The translations under genes were made by a program, and so were the position numbers. Positions 33,394 through 43,224 of a stretch of DNA of 64,000 nucleotides are shown here, in pieces (the stretch's first letter is position 1; each line of letters starts with the position of its first letter). The stretch is from Acidobacteriota bacterium (lineage in GTDB: Bacteria > Acidobacteriota > Terriglobia > Terriglobales > Acidobacteriaceae): NCBI GenBank assembly GCA_021793405.1, contig JAJYSV010000001.1:124001-188000 (forward strand). Reading direction: 5' to 3'. Below the pieces are notes generated by a model that was not told the DNA's origin, ran no database searches, and worked only from the letters and a program-made list of their open reading frames with translations.

Positions 33394-35148
33394 CTACACT
33401 ACCTCGCGCACTTTATCTTCCAGAATGGTCTTAATAATTTTGGCGCGATCTTTCTCGCCTTTCAGCAGCGCTTCTCCAAAGTTCTTCGCCTGCTTGGTTG
33501 TGATGTTGCCCGGCAGCGGCGGCTCGTTTGCATCGACGACGCACTGCACCAGGGCAGGTCCGTCGGTATCCAGCGCGCGCCGCAAGATAGACTCGGCCTG
33601 ATCCGGACGTTCCATGGTGAATCCCGCAATCCCGCAAGCTTCCGCGACCTTGGCGAAATCAATGGGCTCCAGGTCGACGCCGAATTCCGGATTGGAGTCC
33701 TCCACCATCTGCTCCCACTTGATTTGTCCCAGCACATTGTTCTTGATGACGATGACCTTGACGTTGAGCTTGTACTTGGCCAGCGTGGCCAACTCGCCCA
33801 TCAGCATGGTCAGCCCACCATCCCCCACCACACACACTACCTGCCGTCCGGGATAGGCAACCGCCGCGCCGATACTGTATGGCAAGCCGTTCGCCATAGT
33901 GGCGAGCGAGCCCGAGAGAGAAAACTTCATGTCGCCGCGCATTTCGATGTAGCGAGCCGTCCATGTCGCAATGGTGCCGCTATCGGAAGAAACGATGGCA
34001 TCGTCGTGGAGCAGGCGGTTCAACGTGTGCGTCACCACTTGCGGCTTCATCGGCATGTCGGGGCGCGTTCCACGCTTCTCCATCAGTTCATTCCACGTCT
34101 TCATGCGGTCCTGATAATCTTCCAGAAATCCACGCCGCTTTTTCTGTTTGAGTAGAGGAATTAAAGCAGCCAGCGTGGCTTTGGCGTCTCCCACCAGCTC
34201 TACTTCGACCGGTTGGCGCAGGCCCATGCGCGCCGCGTCGATATCGATTTGCACGCACTTGGCATCGCCGGGCTTGGGTAGAAACTCCATATACGGAAAG
34301 CTCGACCCGACCATCAGCAACGTGTCGCACTCCTTCATCGCTTCTTGAGAGGGCGCGGTGCCGAGCAGACCAATGCCTCCAATCGCCAACGGGTGCCGAT
34401 CGGGGATGACGGCCTTGCCGAGCAGTGCTTTCACCACCGGGGCTCCAATCAACTCGGCGACTCGGATCACTTCCTCGCGAGCGCCCAGGGCGCCTGCGCC
34501 GACCAACATCACCACCCGCCGGCCTTCGTTCAAGATGACTGCCGCTTGTTCCAGCGAGGCGTGGGCAGGCACCGGATACGTGCGCTGAAGCTTATCTTCG
34601 CTGTGATGGGGGACATTGCCTTCAGAACGATTGTTGTCCTTCGCCGGCCACTCCTGGATGTCTTTCGGAATCGTAAGATGCGCCACGCCACGACGCGACA
34701 CGGCGGTGCGGATGGCTTCGTCCACCAACGGCACTACATGGGCCGGTCCCATGATGCGCTCGTTGTACACCGAGACATCCATGAACAATTTGTCCAGGTC
34801 GACATCCTGCTGATAGTGGGTGCCGATCAGATCGTGAAATGTATGGCCGGTAATGGCGAGCACAGGATGGCCATCGCACTTGGCATCATATAGTCCGTTC
34901 AGCAAGTGAATCCCGCCGGGCCCCGAAGTAGCCACGCAGACTCCCAAGCGGCCCGTATATTTTGAATAGCCAAGAGCTGCAAACGCAGCCGCTTCCTCAT
35001 GACGCACCTGGATGAATTTCAATTTGTCCTGATGTGTCCTTAAGCTCTCAAACAGGCCGTCAACGCCATCCCCGGGGAAACCGAAAATCGTATCCACGCC
35101 CCATGCGATCAGGCGCTCAAATAAAACATCTGCTACTAGCTTGCTCAT
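33394..35148 (-). CDS. Thiamine-diphosphate enzyme of the pyruvate oxidase/PoxB type
   Basis: The product is 584 aa. All three domains of the acetolactate synthase/pyruvate oxidase family are present. The N-terminal Pyr domain has the catalytic Glu in VRHEEAAAFAALGY. The C-terminal domain binds ThDP and Mg with CVVGDGGLTMLMGELATLAKY and NNVLGQIKWEQM, as in PoxB. PoxB decarboxylates pyruvate to acetate and CO2 and reduces membrane quinone via FAD. The short C-terminal membrane-binding helix of E. coli PoxB is not certain here. It is the first gene of the minus-strand cluster, 91 nt before the next. Confidence 0.87.
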   Translation of the reverse strand: MSKLVADVLFERLIAWGVDTIFGFPGDGVDGLFESLRTHQDKLKFIQVRHEEAAAFAALGYSKYTGRLGVCVATSGPGGIHLLNGLYDAKCDGHPVLAITGHTFHDLIGTHYQQDVDLDKLFMDVSVYNERIMGPAHVVPLVDEAIRTAVSRRGVAHLTIPKDIQEWPAKDNNRSEGNVPHHSEDKLQRTYPVPAHASLEQAAVILNEGRRVVMLVGAGALGAREEVIRVAELIGAPVVKALLGKAVIPDRHPLAIGGIGLLGTAPSQEAMKECDTLLMVGSSFPYMEFLPKPGDAKCVQIDIDAARMGLRQPVEVELVGDAKATLAALIPLLKQKKRRGFLEDYQDRMKTWNELMEKRGTRPDMPMKPQVVTHTLNRLLHDDAIVSSDSGTIATWTARYIEMRGDMKFSLSGSLATMANGLPYSIGAAVAYPGRQVVCVVGDGGLTMLMGELATLAKYKLNVKVIVIKNNVLGQIKWEQMVEDSNPEFGVDLEPIDFAKVAEACGIAGFTMERPDQAESILRRALDTDGPALVQCVVDANEPPLPGNITTKQAKNFGEALLKGEKDRAKIIKTILEDKVREVV

Positions 35149-35430
35149 TGGTTCCCTTTCCGATCGATTTGCGGCTGAAAGCGATGGTTGAATCTCTCAT
35201 AGGCGGCGTATGAATGTGGATAGATTGAGTGGCTGAAATGGTAGCGCACCGCGATTTGACGGAGCACGGTCGAAAAACATTTTCACACTCAGTTAGAAGG
35301 CAACTTCAGAATGCGGGATGTACCTGGGCAACAAATGCCCGCAGTTGAGTAGGGACAAATCACGAACAGGCATCTTCCTCCGTTGCCTCCTTGATCCCGC
35401 TGAGACAACCCAGGCGATACAGGTGGAATC

Positions 35431-36523
35431 ATGTTGAATGTGGAGAAAATATCGAGCACCTCAGTTCGTGTCTACAAAGTCCCCACCGATGCGCCGGAAG
35501 CGGACGGAACAATTTCCTGGAATTCAACCATCATGGTTCTGGTTGAACTGACCGTTGGCGACACTCGAGGCATCGGTTACACCTACGCGGACGAGGGCAC
35601 GGCCAAAGTCGCCGAACACTTGCTGAAGACGGTGAGCCGGCGCAGACCCCTTCCAGCATCCTGCGCTATGGATGCAGCTACAGCGCGCCGTGCGGAACCT
35701 TGGCAATCGCGGCATTGCGGCTATGGCCATCTCCGCCATCGACATTGCGTTGTGGGATCTGCGAGCGAAGCTGCTTCATATGCCGCTCGTTCAACTGCTG
35801 GGCGCAGCTCGAGAATCCACTCCCGCATATGGCAGCGGCGGCTTCACATCATACGATGACCGCCAGCTTGAATCGCAGCTGGGAGGATGGGCGGAAAAAG
35901 GGTTCCTCTTCGTCAAGATGAAAGTTGGAACCAATCCGGACGATGACCCGCGCCGGGTGCGGCATGCGCGCAAGGCTATCGGCGATCGCGTGGAGTTGTT
36001 TGTCGATGCGAATGGGGCGTATACCGCCAAACAAGCCATCCGCCTGGCGCAGATATTTCACTCGTCGAACGTCACCTGGTTCGAGGAGCCGGTCAGTTCC
36101 GACGATCTTGCCGGCCTTCATTTCGTCCGCAACCATGTTCCTGCGCCAATGGAAGTAGCCGCCGGAGAATATGGCTATACGATTCCTTACTTTGAGAACA
36201 TGCTGGCGGCAGGAAGCGTTGACGTGCAGCAGGCGGATGCTACCCGCGCCCAGGGAATTACTGGATTTCTCGGCGCTGCTGCCGTCTGCGATGCGCATCA
36301 GATCGCGCTTTCGGCGCACTGCGCTCCCAGCATTCACATACACGCCTGCTGCGCCGTGCCGCGAGCGCGACACCTGGAGTTTTTTCACGACCATGCCCGC
36401 ATTGAGCGGATGTTTTTTGACGGGTTCTGCGAGCCGCGGCAGGGCCGCATGTTTCCCGATTGGTCTCGACCGGGACTAGGATTGGAGTTGAAGAAAACAG
36501 ACGCGGACAGATTTCTCGTCTAA
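35431..36523 (+). pseudogene. Enolase-superfamily (mandelate racemase/muconate cycloisomerase) gene with a frameshift
   Basis: From ATG 35431 the frame encodes a normal N-terminal capping domain to HLLKTV, then turns to nonsense. The frame +1 to it takes over with AGADPFQHPALWMQLQRAV and runs to 36523. Removing one base near 35635 would restore about 363 residues. The barrel is otherwise intact: KMKVG (K-x-K catalytic pair), FVDANG, WFEEPV, AGEYGY metal ligands and SAHCAPSIH. Such enzymes abstract an alpha proton from a sugar acid or cycloisomerise a lactone. The damage could be real or a sequencing error, since the rest shows no decay. The neighbouring SDR suggests a sugar-acid pathway. Confidence 0.8.
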
Positions 36524-36626
36524 CAACTTTCTTCTGCTTTGGCGGATTTTGTCTTGTGGGTACCGGCGTTCATCGACCAATCTACATCCCACGCATCTAT
36601 AGAATCAATTCGAGGAGGAACGCTGC

Positions 36627-37394
36627 ATGAAGCTGCAGGACAAGGTTGCAATTGTGACTGGCTCGGCCAGCGGGATCGGCAGAGCCATCGCCATGGGAAT
36701 GGCCAGGGAAGGCGCGGCTGTTGTCGTGGACTACGTGGGCAAGGATGACTTGGCCAACCAGGTCGTCGGCGAGATTCGAAGCGCAGCGGGAAAAGCGCAG
36801 GCGATCGAGGCGGATATTTCCGATCCCGCGCAAGTGAACAATCTGGTGCGGCAGACTTTGACAACCATGGGACGGATTGATATTTTCGTCAACAATGCCG
36901 GCCTCGAATACAAGCATCCGTTCACGGAATATCCCTTCGACCTATGGCAGAAAGTCATCGCGGTCGACCTTACAGGACCGTTTTTGTGCGCGCAGGCAGC
37001 CGCAAAAGCCATGATCCAGCAGGGCGATGGGGGTCGCATTATTAATATTTCTTCGGTCCATGAGGATTTGCCGATGCCGACCAACGCTCCCTACTGCGCT
37101 GCCAAGGGCGGCCTTCGCATGTTGATGCGCACAGTTGCGGTGGAGTTGGCCCCACACAAGATCACCGTAAACAATATTGCTCCCGGCGCCATTTTCACTC
37201 CGATCGACGCGGATGTGGAAGCGAACGCCGCCATCGAAAAAGAACTGATGGGGGAAATCCCCCTGGGGCGCTGGGGAAAACCGGAAGAAGTGGCAGCTCT
37301 GGCGATCTTTCTTGCTTCCGACGCAGCTGCGTATTGCACCGGCAGCACGTTCTTCATCGATGGCGGCATGATGCGTCAGTCCGGCAGTCTATGA
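36627..37394 (+). CDS. SDR-family oxidoreductase, glucose 1-dehydrogenase-like
   Basis: The product is 255 aa; ATG 36627 follows a strong AGGAGGAA. It has VTGSASGIGRAIAMGMA (nucleotide site), NNAGLEYKHPF, the catalytic Ser in INISSVHEDLPMP and Tyr/Lys in YCAAKGG, and the C-terminal GGMM end of classical SDRs. The sequence around NNAG and HEDLP resembles glucose 1-dehydrogenases, which oxidise glucose to gluconolactone with NAD(P). It lies 103 nt after the enolase-superfamily gene on the same strand. Confidence 0.87.
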   Translation: MKLQDKVAIVTGSASGIGRAIAMGMAREGAAVVVDYVGKDDLANQVVGEIRSAAGKAQAIEADISDPAQVNNLVRQTLTTMGRIDIFVNNAGLEYKHPFTEYPFDLWQKVIAVDLTGPFLCAQAAAKAMIQQGDGGRIINISSVHEDLPMPTNAPYCAAKGGLRMLMRTVAVELAPHKITVNNIAPGAIFTPIDADVEANAAIEKELMGEIPLGRWGKPEEVAALAIFLASDAAAYCTGSTFFIDGGMMRQSGSL

Positions 37395-37472
37395 CCCTCG
37401 TTCGCGTTGGATTGGTTGGATTGCAGGTATTCTAAGAGAAATCCTTTGTCCAATCGCATGGATAGAATAAAA

Positions 37473-39446
37473 ATGAACAAACCAAGCCGTTCGAATGCGG
37501 TCATCGCACTGGCGGCACTCCTGATATTGCCGCCGACCCTATTCGCCACGGCGCAAAATGCCGATGCAACCCGCCAGAAACGTGAAATAGCCCGATACTC
37601 TTTGGGTCGCCACCATGGGCCAAAAATCTCGCGGGAACAGCTACTGAAACTGGAGCATGACAAGATCCAGTATGTCTTTGTGATCTATCAGGAGAATCGT
37701 TCCTTCGATTCTTACTTTGGCACTTTTCCGGGCGCCGATGGCCTGTATAGTCAAAAGCCGGCAGATACGCCGGGCTTCACACAGGCCATTCTCAATACCG
37801 ACGGCTCCGCCACTACGATCCAGCCCTTTCGCATCGGGCCGGAACAGTACGCCGCGGATCTGGACGATATCAATCACTCGCATCCAGCCATCGTGGCGAA
37901 GATGGACATCCGAAATAAGGTTCCCCGGATGGATCTGTTCGCTTTGGTTGAGGAGCGGAAGCATAGTCCGACTGGCAGTCCCTCGCTCCAGGCCAAACAA
38001 TTCGGCGAACTGGCGATGGCCCATGAGGATTGCGATACGATCCCGCTGCTGTGGAACTATGCCGACCGGTTTGTCCTTTTCGATCGTGTTTTTCAGGAAA
38101 TGATCGGGCCTTCCACGTTGGGCAATCTCGCCATCATCGGCGCGCAGACAGGTCAGACCCAGTGGGCGCTGCATCCGGATGAGGCGTTCAAAGGCGATGG
38201 CGGTTCGACGCCGGGCGTTCCCGTGCTCAATGACGACGATCCCTTCTGGGGATCGCAACTGGATTCATCGGCCCACAAGATGCCGGTAAATCCAGGAGAC
38301 TTCCGCCATGGCGTCGAGCCTGGCACGCAAATCAACCTGACCTATGCCACGCTGCCATTGACGCTCCAGGGATCCCATCTGGGCGGGACCGTCCGATCCG
38401 ATCGAGACCCGGATGGCGATCTTGGAGATGTTTCGGACGATGTGAAATTTATTTCCAGCGCCGGTAAGGGACAGATACCCTTCGGCTGGTACGAGGAAGG
38501 GTACGACAAGGAAGCGACCGACCCAGACGAAGACCCTTTGGATGCCAATGGCCTGCACGCGTCGTATGTCACCCATCACAACGGGCCGCAGTATTTCGGA
38601 TATATTTCCAACAATCCTGCCATGCGCTCCCAGTTGCACGGACTAGGAGATTTCTTCCATGCCCTCGATAGCCGTACGCTGCCGCCCAGGGGCGTTTTCT
38701 TTGTGAAGGGCGGATATCGCAACCTCACTAGAATCAAACCTGCCGACCCGTACCCCGCCGCGCAAAAGAATTTTCAGGGCGACGACGATCATCCAGGCTA
38801 TTCCGATTCCCAAATCAGTGAAGCCATGGTGGCCCGGGTCATCAATAAAATTGCAGCCAGTCCTTATTGGAACCACAGCGTCATCATCGTTACATGGGAT
38901 GACTCGGAAGGCGACTATGACCATGTTCGCCCGCCTATCCGTGCCTATGGCCCGGATGGATCTCCCATCACCGATGGCCCCCGCGTCCCGCTGCTATTGA
39001 TTTCTCCCTATGCTAAGGCGCATTTTATCGCCTCCGCGGAAGGCAATCATGCTTCCGTGGTGAAGTTCATCGACCGAACATTCCGCCTGACGCCGCTGGC
39101 CCTGTTACCGGATGAAAGAAAAGGCCGCGACCTGGGCAAACAGGAGTTCCATCAACAAAATCTTGGCCCGCAGGACGCCTTGACGGCGGACGTTACAGAT
39201 CTACTCCAGGGGTTGAGCGCCGCTCGTCTTACCGGCCATGCGCCGCTGCTGCCGCCGTCGTATGCCCACGTGCCGGAGTCTCTGATCGACAATCTTCCGC
39301 AGAAGACTGGCTATGGCTGCGCCAACCTGGACATTGTTCCAACAGATCGTGCGCTTGGCATTCAGAACAAGATTCCCGCGGACTTCAACCCCAGGCCCAA
39401 AACACAGCCCACGCCTGTTTCTCCCGCGCAACTCCATCCTGACTGA
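37473..39446 (+). CDS. Secreted phosphoesterase (phospholipase C/acid phosphatase AcpA type)
   Basis: The product is 657 aa, starting most plausibly at ATG 37473, which gives a signal peptide ending near LPPTLFATAQ; ATG 37458 is an alternative. The alkaline-phosphatase-superfamily phosphoesterase domain is clear: FVIYQENRSFDSYFGTFPGADG with the metal-binding Glu/Asn, later IIVTWDDSEGDYDHVRPP and RVPLLLISPYAK, and the metal-binding EGNHASVVKFIDRTF. These enzymes hydrolyse phospholipids or phosphomonoesters outside the cytoplasm. It stands alone, with a convergent mscS downstream. Confidence 0.9.
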   Translation: MNKPSRSNAVIALAALLILPPTLFATAQNADATRQKREIARYSLGRHHGPKISREQLLKLEHDKIQYVFVIYQENRSFDSYFGTFPGADGLYSQKPADTPGFTQAILNTDGSATTIQPFRIGPEQYAADLDDINHSHPAIVAKMDIRNKVPRMDLFALVEERKHSPTGSPSLQAKQFGELAMAHEDCDTIPLLWNYADRFVLFDRVFQEMIGPSTLGNLAIIGAQTGQTQWALHPDEAFKGDGGSTPGVPVLNDDDPFWGSQLDSSAHKMPVNPGDFRHGVEPGTQINLTYATLPLTLQGSHLGGTVRSDRDPDGDLGDVSDDVKFISSAGKGQIPFGWYEEGYDKEATDPDEDPLDANGLHASYVTHHNGPQYFGYISNNPAMRSQLHGLGDFFHALDSRTLPPRGVFFVKGGYRNLTRIKPADPYPAAQKNFQGDDDHPGYSDSQISEAMVARVINKIAASPYWNHSVIIVTWDDSEGDYDHVRPPIRAYGPDGSPITDGPRVPLLLISPYAKAHFIASAEGNHASVVKFIDRTFRLTPLALLPDERKGRDLGKQEFHQQNLGPQDALTADVTDLLQGLSAARLTGHAPLLPPSYAHVPESLIDNLPQKTGYGCANLDIVPTDRALGIQNKIPADFNPRPKTQPTPVSPAQLHPD

Positions 39447-39540
39447 AGGGCTGGAATCGCCTCTCGGCAGCGAAGAGGAGATCGATTGATCGTCCTAGGA
39501 AGACACGATGACTCGATCAGCTTCAACAAATGATGCGCGT

Positions 39541-41595
39541 TTATACTTTGACCGCGGATCGCAATTCCGGCGCTGCGCCGTCGGCCAGCCGGATCGACGG
39601 ATTCTTGCGCAGAATGTCCATCACTTCCATCACCATGCGGTCGTCAAACTCAGCAGCCTGACGCAGCGGGACAGGGTAATGCACCACCACCTCCAGCCCG
39701 GAGCCGACGAAGCGCGCCCGTGTATTTGGCTTGGGCACATCCATATGCACGCCAACCGTCTGTTCCATGCCGCGATATTGCTGCTCCAGCAGCGGACGAT
39801 ATTCCTCATAGAGCGAATTGACGCGGGCCAGCAATTCTTTTTCCGCCACTTGCGCATCGCTTTCCGCGTGCAGAGGAAGCCCGATCTCGCGCCACGTATA
39901 TTCGGTGCCGGGAATCTGTTTGAACAGCGGGCTGGTCTGAAACAGAATGGAGTTGGGAAAAACGACAATGCGTCCAGTCGGGGTCATTTCGATTCCGCTG
40001 CCAGCCAGTTCCATCAGATAGAAGCGGACCAGACCGATGTCGACCACATCGCCCGTCACGCTGTTGGCCCCGTTGTACACCATGGTCACGCGATCGCCCA
40101 CGCGAACGCCATACCGCCCTACCAGGAAAAAATATGCGGCGACGGACAAAATGACTGCCTGCAATGCTACCGCGATACCGGCTGTGATCAAGCCGGCATA
40201 CGTTGCCAGTGAGCTGAAGTCGCTGACAAAGCCCAGCAGAATGACAATCGCCATGCAAAAGCCGGTGACCACGCGGCGCAGAACAAGAAACTGACGCCTG
40301 CGTCGTGCGCCACGAATGTAACGGAAGCTGGCGCGGCGCCATAGCTCGGAGAAGATCCAGATCAAGCCGAGAGCGATGAGAAGAGTGGCAACCCGTAACA
40401 GCAGAGAACGCAGGATCTGCGTGTATTCATGTTCGATGGAATCTTGCAACTGCTTCAGATTGCCCTGGCTTTGATCCAGCAGGATTAGCTGCTGGCTCAA
40501 TGGCAACGTGGCACTGGAAATCTGCTTGAAATGCAGCACCAGCTCCGTCATTTCGCTCTGTTTCTGCTGTGGAGTTTCCTGGCTCTGCGCTGCGGGAGCA
40601 GTGGCGGAGGCAGTCGTCGCGGGCGGCGCGGAGTCGGGAGCACTCGGATTCGCGGCACCGGCGCTTGCAGCCGTTCCGTTACTCTGTCCCACGTTGGCGA
40701 GCTCGATTTGCCCCTGCTGCAGGGTCGCGCGCAGCGCCGCCAGCAAGGGGGCGCGAAGTCGCTGTGTCGCCGCCTGCAATCGCGTGGTCTCATCCTCGAT
40801 CTGGTCCAGCGTGCGCAGGCTTCCCATCAGATGGACCATTTGCGACATCTGCCCGATCAGCCCTTCGTTCTGCTGATTGCCAATGATTTGAAAACGTGCC
40901 GGCGGCGGGGGAGCCGACATTTTTCCGCCTGCCTTGGCTGCGGCCGGAGATAAAGCAATCTCCGCTCCCGGAATCGTGCGCTGCAAGGCCTGAATTTTGG
41001 CGATGAGTTCCATCCCGGCCCCGTTCGCGTTCGCCGCCGAATTCATGAAAGCAGTAAGCTGGTTCAGGTTATCTTCCAGCGCCTGCGCCAATTGCAATTG
41101 GCCTTGCAGCGTGTCCCGCTGAGTCGCAAGGGCGGGGCGTTCGCTCGCCCGGACCGTGGGAATCTTACGGTTCAATGCATCCAGTTCAGTTTGTAAAACT
41201 TGAATTTGCTGACGGATGCTTTGTTCCCTCTTGAAGATGTTCTCAGCATTGATCGCATTTCCGGGGTTCCCTGCCGCGGGTCCAGTTTTGGGAGACGACT
41301 CCCCAATCAGTTCGGCCTGCGCCAGTGCCGACTCGAACTCCAGTTTCACCACCTTTTGCGCGATGGCCTGTCCGTTCTCGACATACAATTCATCGCCCGA
41401 GCGGGCAAGGTAAATTTCCGCGCCCTCCCATTGCCGGGACCAGCGCTGCACCAGGGTCAAGTGATTCAATACCTGATCTTCGGTATTCGGCGGAGTCATC
41501 TGACCGACAGCCGTGAAACAAACTACGAGCGCCGCCAGACCGGCTAGACCGGCACATGCATTCAGCCTGCGCATGAAATTGCGTAGAACCCACAT
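39541..41595 (-). CDS. Mechanosensitive channel of the MscS family, with large N-terminal extension
   Basis: The product is 684 aa; ATG 41595 follows TGGAG. After a signal peptide (AGLAALVVCFTAVGQ) come about 370 residues of coiled-coil-rich periplasmic sequence with Gln/Ala-rich stretches and a Ser/Pro/Ala linker. Several membrane helices follow, and then the MscS pore and beta domain: AGLITAGIAVALQAVILSVAAYFF, the VGDRVTMVYNGANSVTGDVVDIGL beta domain and VVFPNSILFQTSPLFKQ. This resembles the large MscK/YnaI-like channels that release osmolytes on hypo-osmotic shock. It ends the metG operon, 94 nt after the polyprenyl synthetase. Confidence 0.88.
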   Translation of the reverse strand: MWVLRNFMRRLNACAGLAGLAALVVCFTAVGQMTPPNTEDQVLNHLTLVQRWSRQWEGAEIYLARSGDELYVENGQAIAQKVVKLEFESALAQAELIGESSPKTGPAAGNPGNAINAENIFKREQSIRQQIQVLQTELDALNRKIPTVRASERPALATQRDTLQGQLQLAQALEDNLNQLTAFMNSAANANGAGMELIAKIQALQRTIPGAEIALSPAAAKAGGKMSAPPPPARFQIIGNQQNEGLIGQMSQMVHLMGSLRTLDQIEDETTRLQAATQRLRAPLLAALRATLQQGQIELANVGQSNGTAASAGAANPSAPDSAPPATTASATAPAAQSQETPQQKQSEMTELVLHFKQISSATLPLSQQLILLDQSQGNLKQLQDSIEHEYTQILRSLLLRVATLLIALGLIWIFSELWRRASFRYIRGARRRRQFLVLRRVVTGFCMAIVILLGFVSDFSSLATYAGLITAGIAVALQAVILSVAAYFFLVGRYGVRVGDRVTMVYNGANSVTGDVVDIGLVRFYLMELAGSGIEMTPTGRIVVFPNSILFQTSPLFKQIPGTEYTWREIGLPLHAESDAQVAEKELLARVNSLYEEYRPLLEQQYRGMEQTVGVHMDVPKPNTRARFVGSGLEVVVHYPVPLRQAAEFDDRMVMEVMDILRKNPSIRLADGAAPELRSAVKV

Positions 41596-41689
41596 AGAAT
41601 CTCCAGGAAATGAAAGGGCATTCTTCAGGATGCCTTGGATCGGAGTTGGCAGAAGTTGGTTGCGCGGAAGAATTACTTGTCGTCAACCA

Positions 41690-42679
41690 TCATTTTTCAC
41701 GGGACACAACAAAGTCCGGCACCCACAGCAGCGCTCTCTTGAATTCCGAATCCGGCAGAATGGAAAGATTTTTTCGCGCCGCTTCCGCATGTGCGTCGGC
41801 GACTTGAATGGCATAGTCCAGAGAAGCATTCCGCTGCAGGATGGCAAGAATGCGTTCGTGCCCGACGCGCTCCAATCCATGATCTTCGATCACGGCCAGG
41901 ATGTCGGCGCGTTCTTGCGCGCTGCCATGTTCCAGCGCGTGGACAACGGCCAGCGTGGCCTTACCTTCCCGCAGATCGCTGGCGGTCGGTTTGCCTAGAA
42001 CTGCCTCGTTGGCGGTCAAATCCAGGACATCATCCACGATCTGAAAGGCCAGCCCGAGATTGCGGCCGTACTCGCCTAGCGCCTCTTCGATTGGCGCGGA
42101 AGCTCCAGCCAGCACGCATCCTAGTTGCATCGAAACACGGAACAAGCAGGCAGTCTTGCGATAAATCAGCTCGTGATATTCCTGTTCGTTCAGCGCGTTT
42201 CCGAGGCGCTCCATCTGCAGCAACTCCCCTTCCACCATCTGCTGCGTCAAGCTGATCAGCAAATCGAGGATACGAAAATCGCGTTCCTCTAGCGCGACGC
42301 GGAACGCCTGCATGTAGAGCCAGTCGCCGGCCAGCACGCATTTGGAATTGCCCCATTGCGTATTCGCGGAAGGACGCCCGCGGCGAATGTCGGCCACATC
42401 GATAATGTCGTCATGCACCAGCGTTGCCGTGTGCACCATCTCAATCACAGCGCCGAGACGCACACTGCTGTTTCCCGTGTAACCAAGGGCCTTGGCCGCC
42501 AGCAGCAACAGAGCCGGACGAATCCGCTTGCCACCGCCTTCGCGCAGGTATCCGGCGATCTCCGTAATGGAATCGACCTCGGAAGCGGAAAGGCGCTCGA
42601 ATTCCCGCTCCACGGCAACCAGGTCGTCGTGGAGCAGATCAAACACCTCTTTCGCCGTCGTGATGGCCGCTGTGCTCAA
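41690..42679 (-). CDS. Trans-polyprenyl diphosphate synthase
   Basis: The product is 329 aa, normal for octa-/heptaprenyl synthases. Both aspartate motifs are there: LVHDDIIDVADIRRG (first DDxxD, about residue 85) and FQIVDDVLDLTANE (second). GGGKRIRPALLLLAAKALG near the front binds the homoallylic diphosphate. The enzyme adds isopentenyl units to make the side chain of menaquinone or ubiquinone. The residues just before the first motif are small (THTATLVHDD), which allows a long product. It is co-oriented with yajQ, 38 nt downstream of it. Confidence 0.93.
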   Translation of the reverse strand: MSTAAITTAKEVFDLLHDDLVAVEREFERLSASEVDSITEIAGYLREGGGKRIRPALLLLAAKALGYTGNSSVRLGAVIEMVHTATLVHDDIIDVADIRRGRPSANTQWGNSKCVLAGDWLYMQAFRVALEERDFRILDLLISLTQQMVEGELLQMERLGNALNEQEYHELIYRKTACLFRVSMQLGCVLAGASAPIEEALGEYGRNLGLAFQIVDDVLDLTANEAVLGKPTASDLREGKATLAVVHALEHGSAQERADILAVIEDHGLERVGHERILAILQRNASLDYAIQVADAHAEAARKNLSILPDSEFKRALLWVPDFVVSREK

Positions 42680-42717
42680 ATTCGTTCCGCCTCTATTCCC
42701 CTTGATGCTGATGAACG

Positions 42718-43218
42718 CTAGTTGGACCGATAATTCGTGAACTGCAAGTCGATACCAAAGTCATGCTTCTTCAACATTGCAATCATATCCTGTAATGTAT
42801 CGCGATCCTTGCTGCTGACGCGGACCATATCTGCCTGGATGGTGGCCTGCGCCTTGGCTTTGGAGTCCTTAATCAGCTTGACGATCTCTTTTGCTTTTTC
42901 GATCGCAATTCCCTGCTGCAGCGTAACCTTCTGGCGAACGCTGGAGCCCGACGCGGGCTCGATCTTCCCATAGGTCAGGGCCTTCAGCGAAACTCCACGT
43001 TTCGCCAGCTTCTGCTGCAAGATTTCCGTCACTGCTTTCAGCTTGTATTCATCGCTGGAAGCAAGCTGGATGGCCTCCTCGCCCTCCAATTTGATTTCGG
43101 AGTGCGAATCCTTTAAATCGAACCGCGTGCGGATCTCCTTCGAGGCCTGATCCACCGCATTCAAAACCTCTTGCGCATCCACTTTGCTGACAATATCGAA
43201 TGAATTCTCGGTCGCCAT
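42718..43218 (-). CDS. yajQ: YajQ-family nucleotide-binding protein
   Basis: The product is 166 aa, the family's standard length. The sequence matches YajQ throughout: NSFDIVSKVDAQEVLNAVDQ, EIRTRFDLKDS, SGSSVRQKVTLQQGI, KDSKAKAQATIQADMVRVSSK and DLQFTNYR at the end. YajQ proteins have two RNP-like folds and bind nucleotides; a Xanthomonas member is a cyclic-di-GMP effector. A GGDEF cyclase is encoded 13 kb away. It lies 6 nt after tatD in the metG operon. Confidence 0.95.
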   Translation of the reverse strand: MATENSFDIVSKVDAQEVLNAVDQASKEIRTRFDLKDSHSEIKLEGEEAIQLASSDEYKLKAVTEILQQKLAKRGVSLKALTYGKIEPASGSSVRQKVTLQQGIAIEKAKEIVKLIKDSKAKAQATIQADMVRVSSKDRDTLQDMIAMLKKHDFGIDLQFTNYRSN

Positions 43219-43224
43219 ACTTCC

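Noticed and set aside
32376-33434. 352-codon plus-strand ORF opposite the duplicated membrane protein
   Set aside because: The opposite strand has clear membrane helices, an internal duplication and ATGA coupling; this frame is its shadow.
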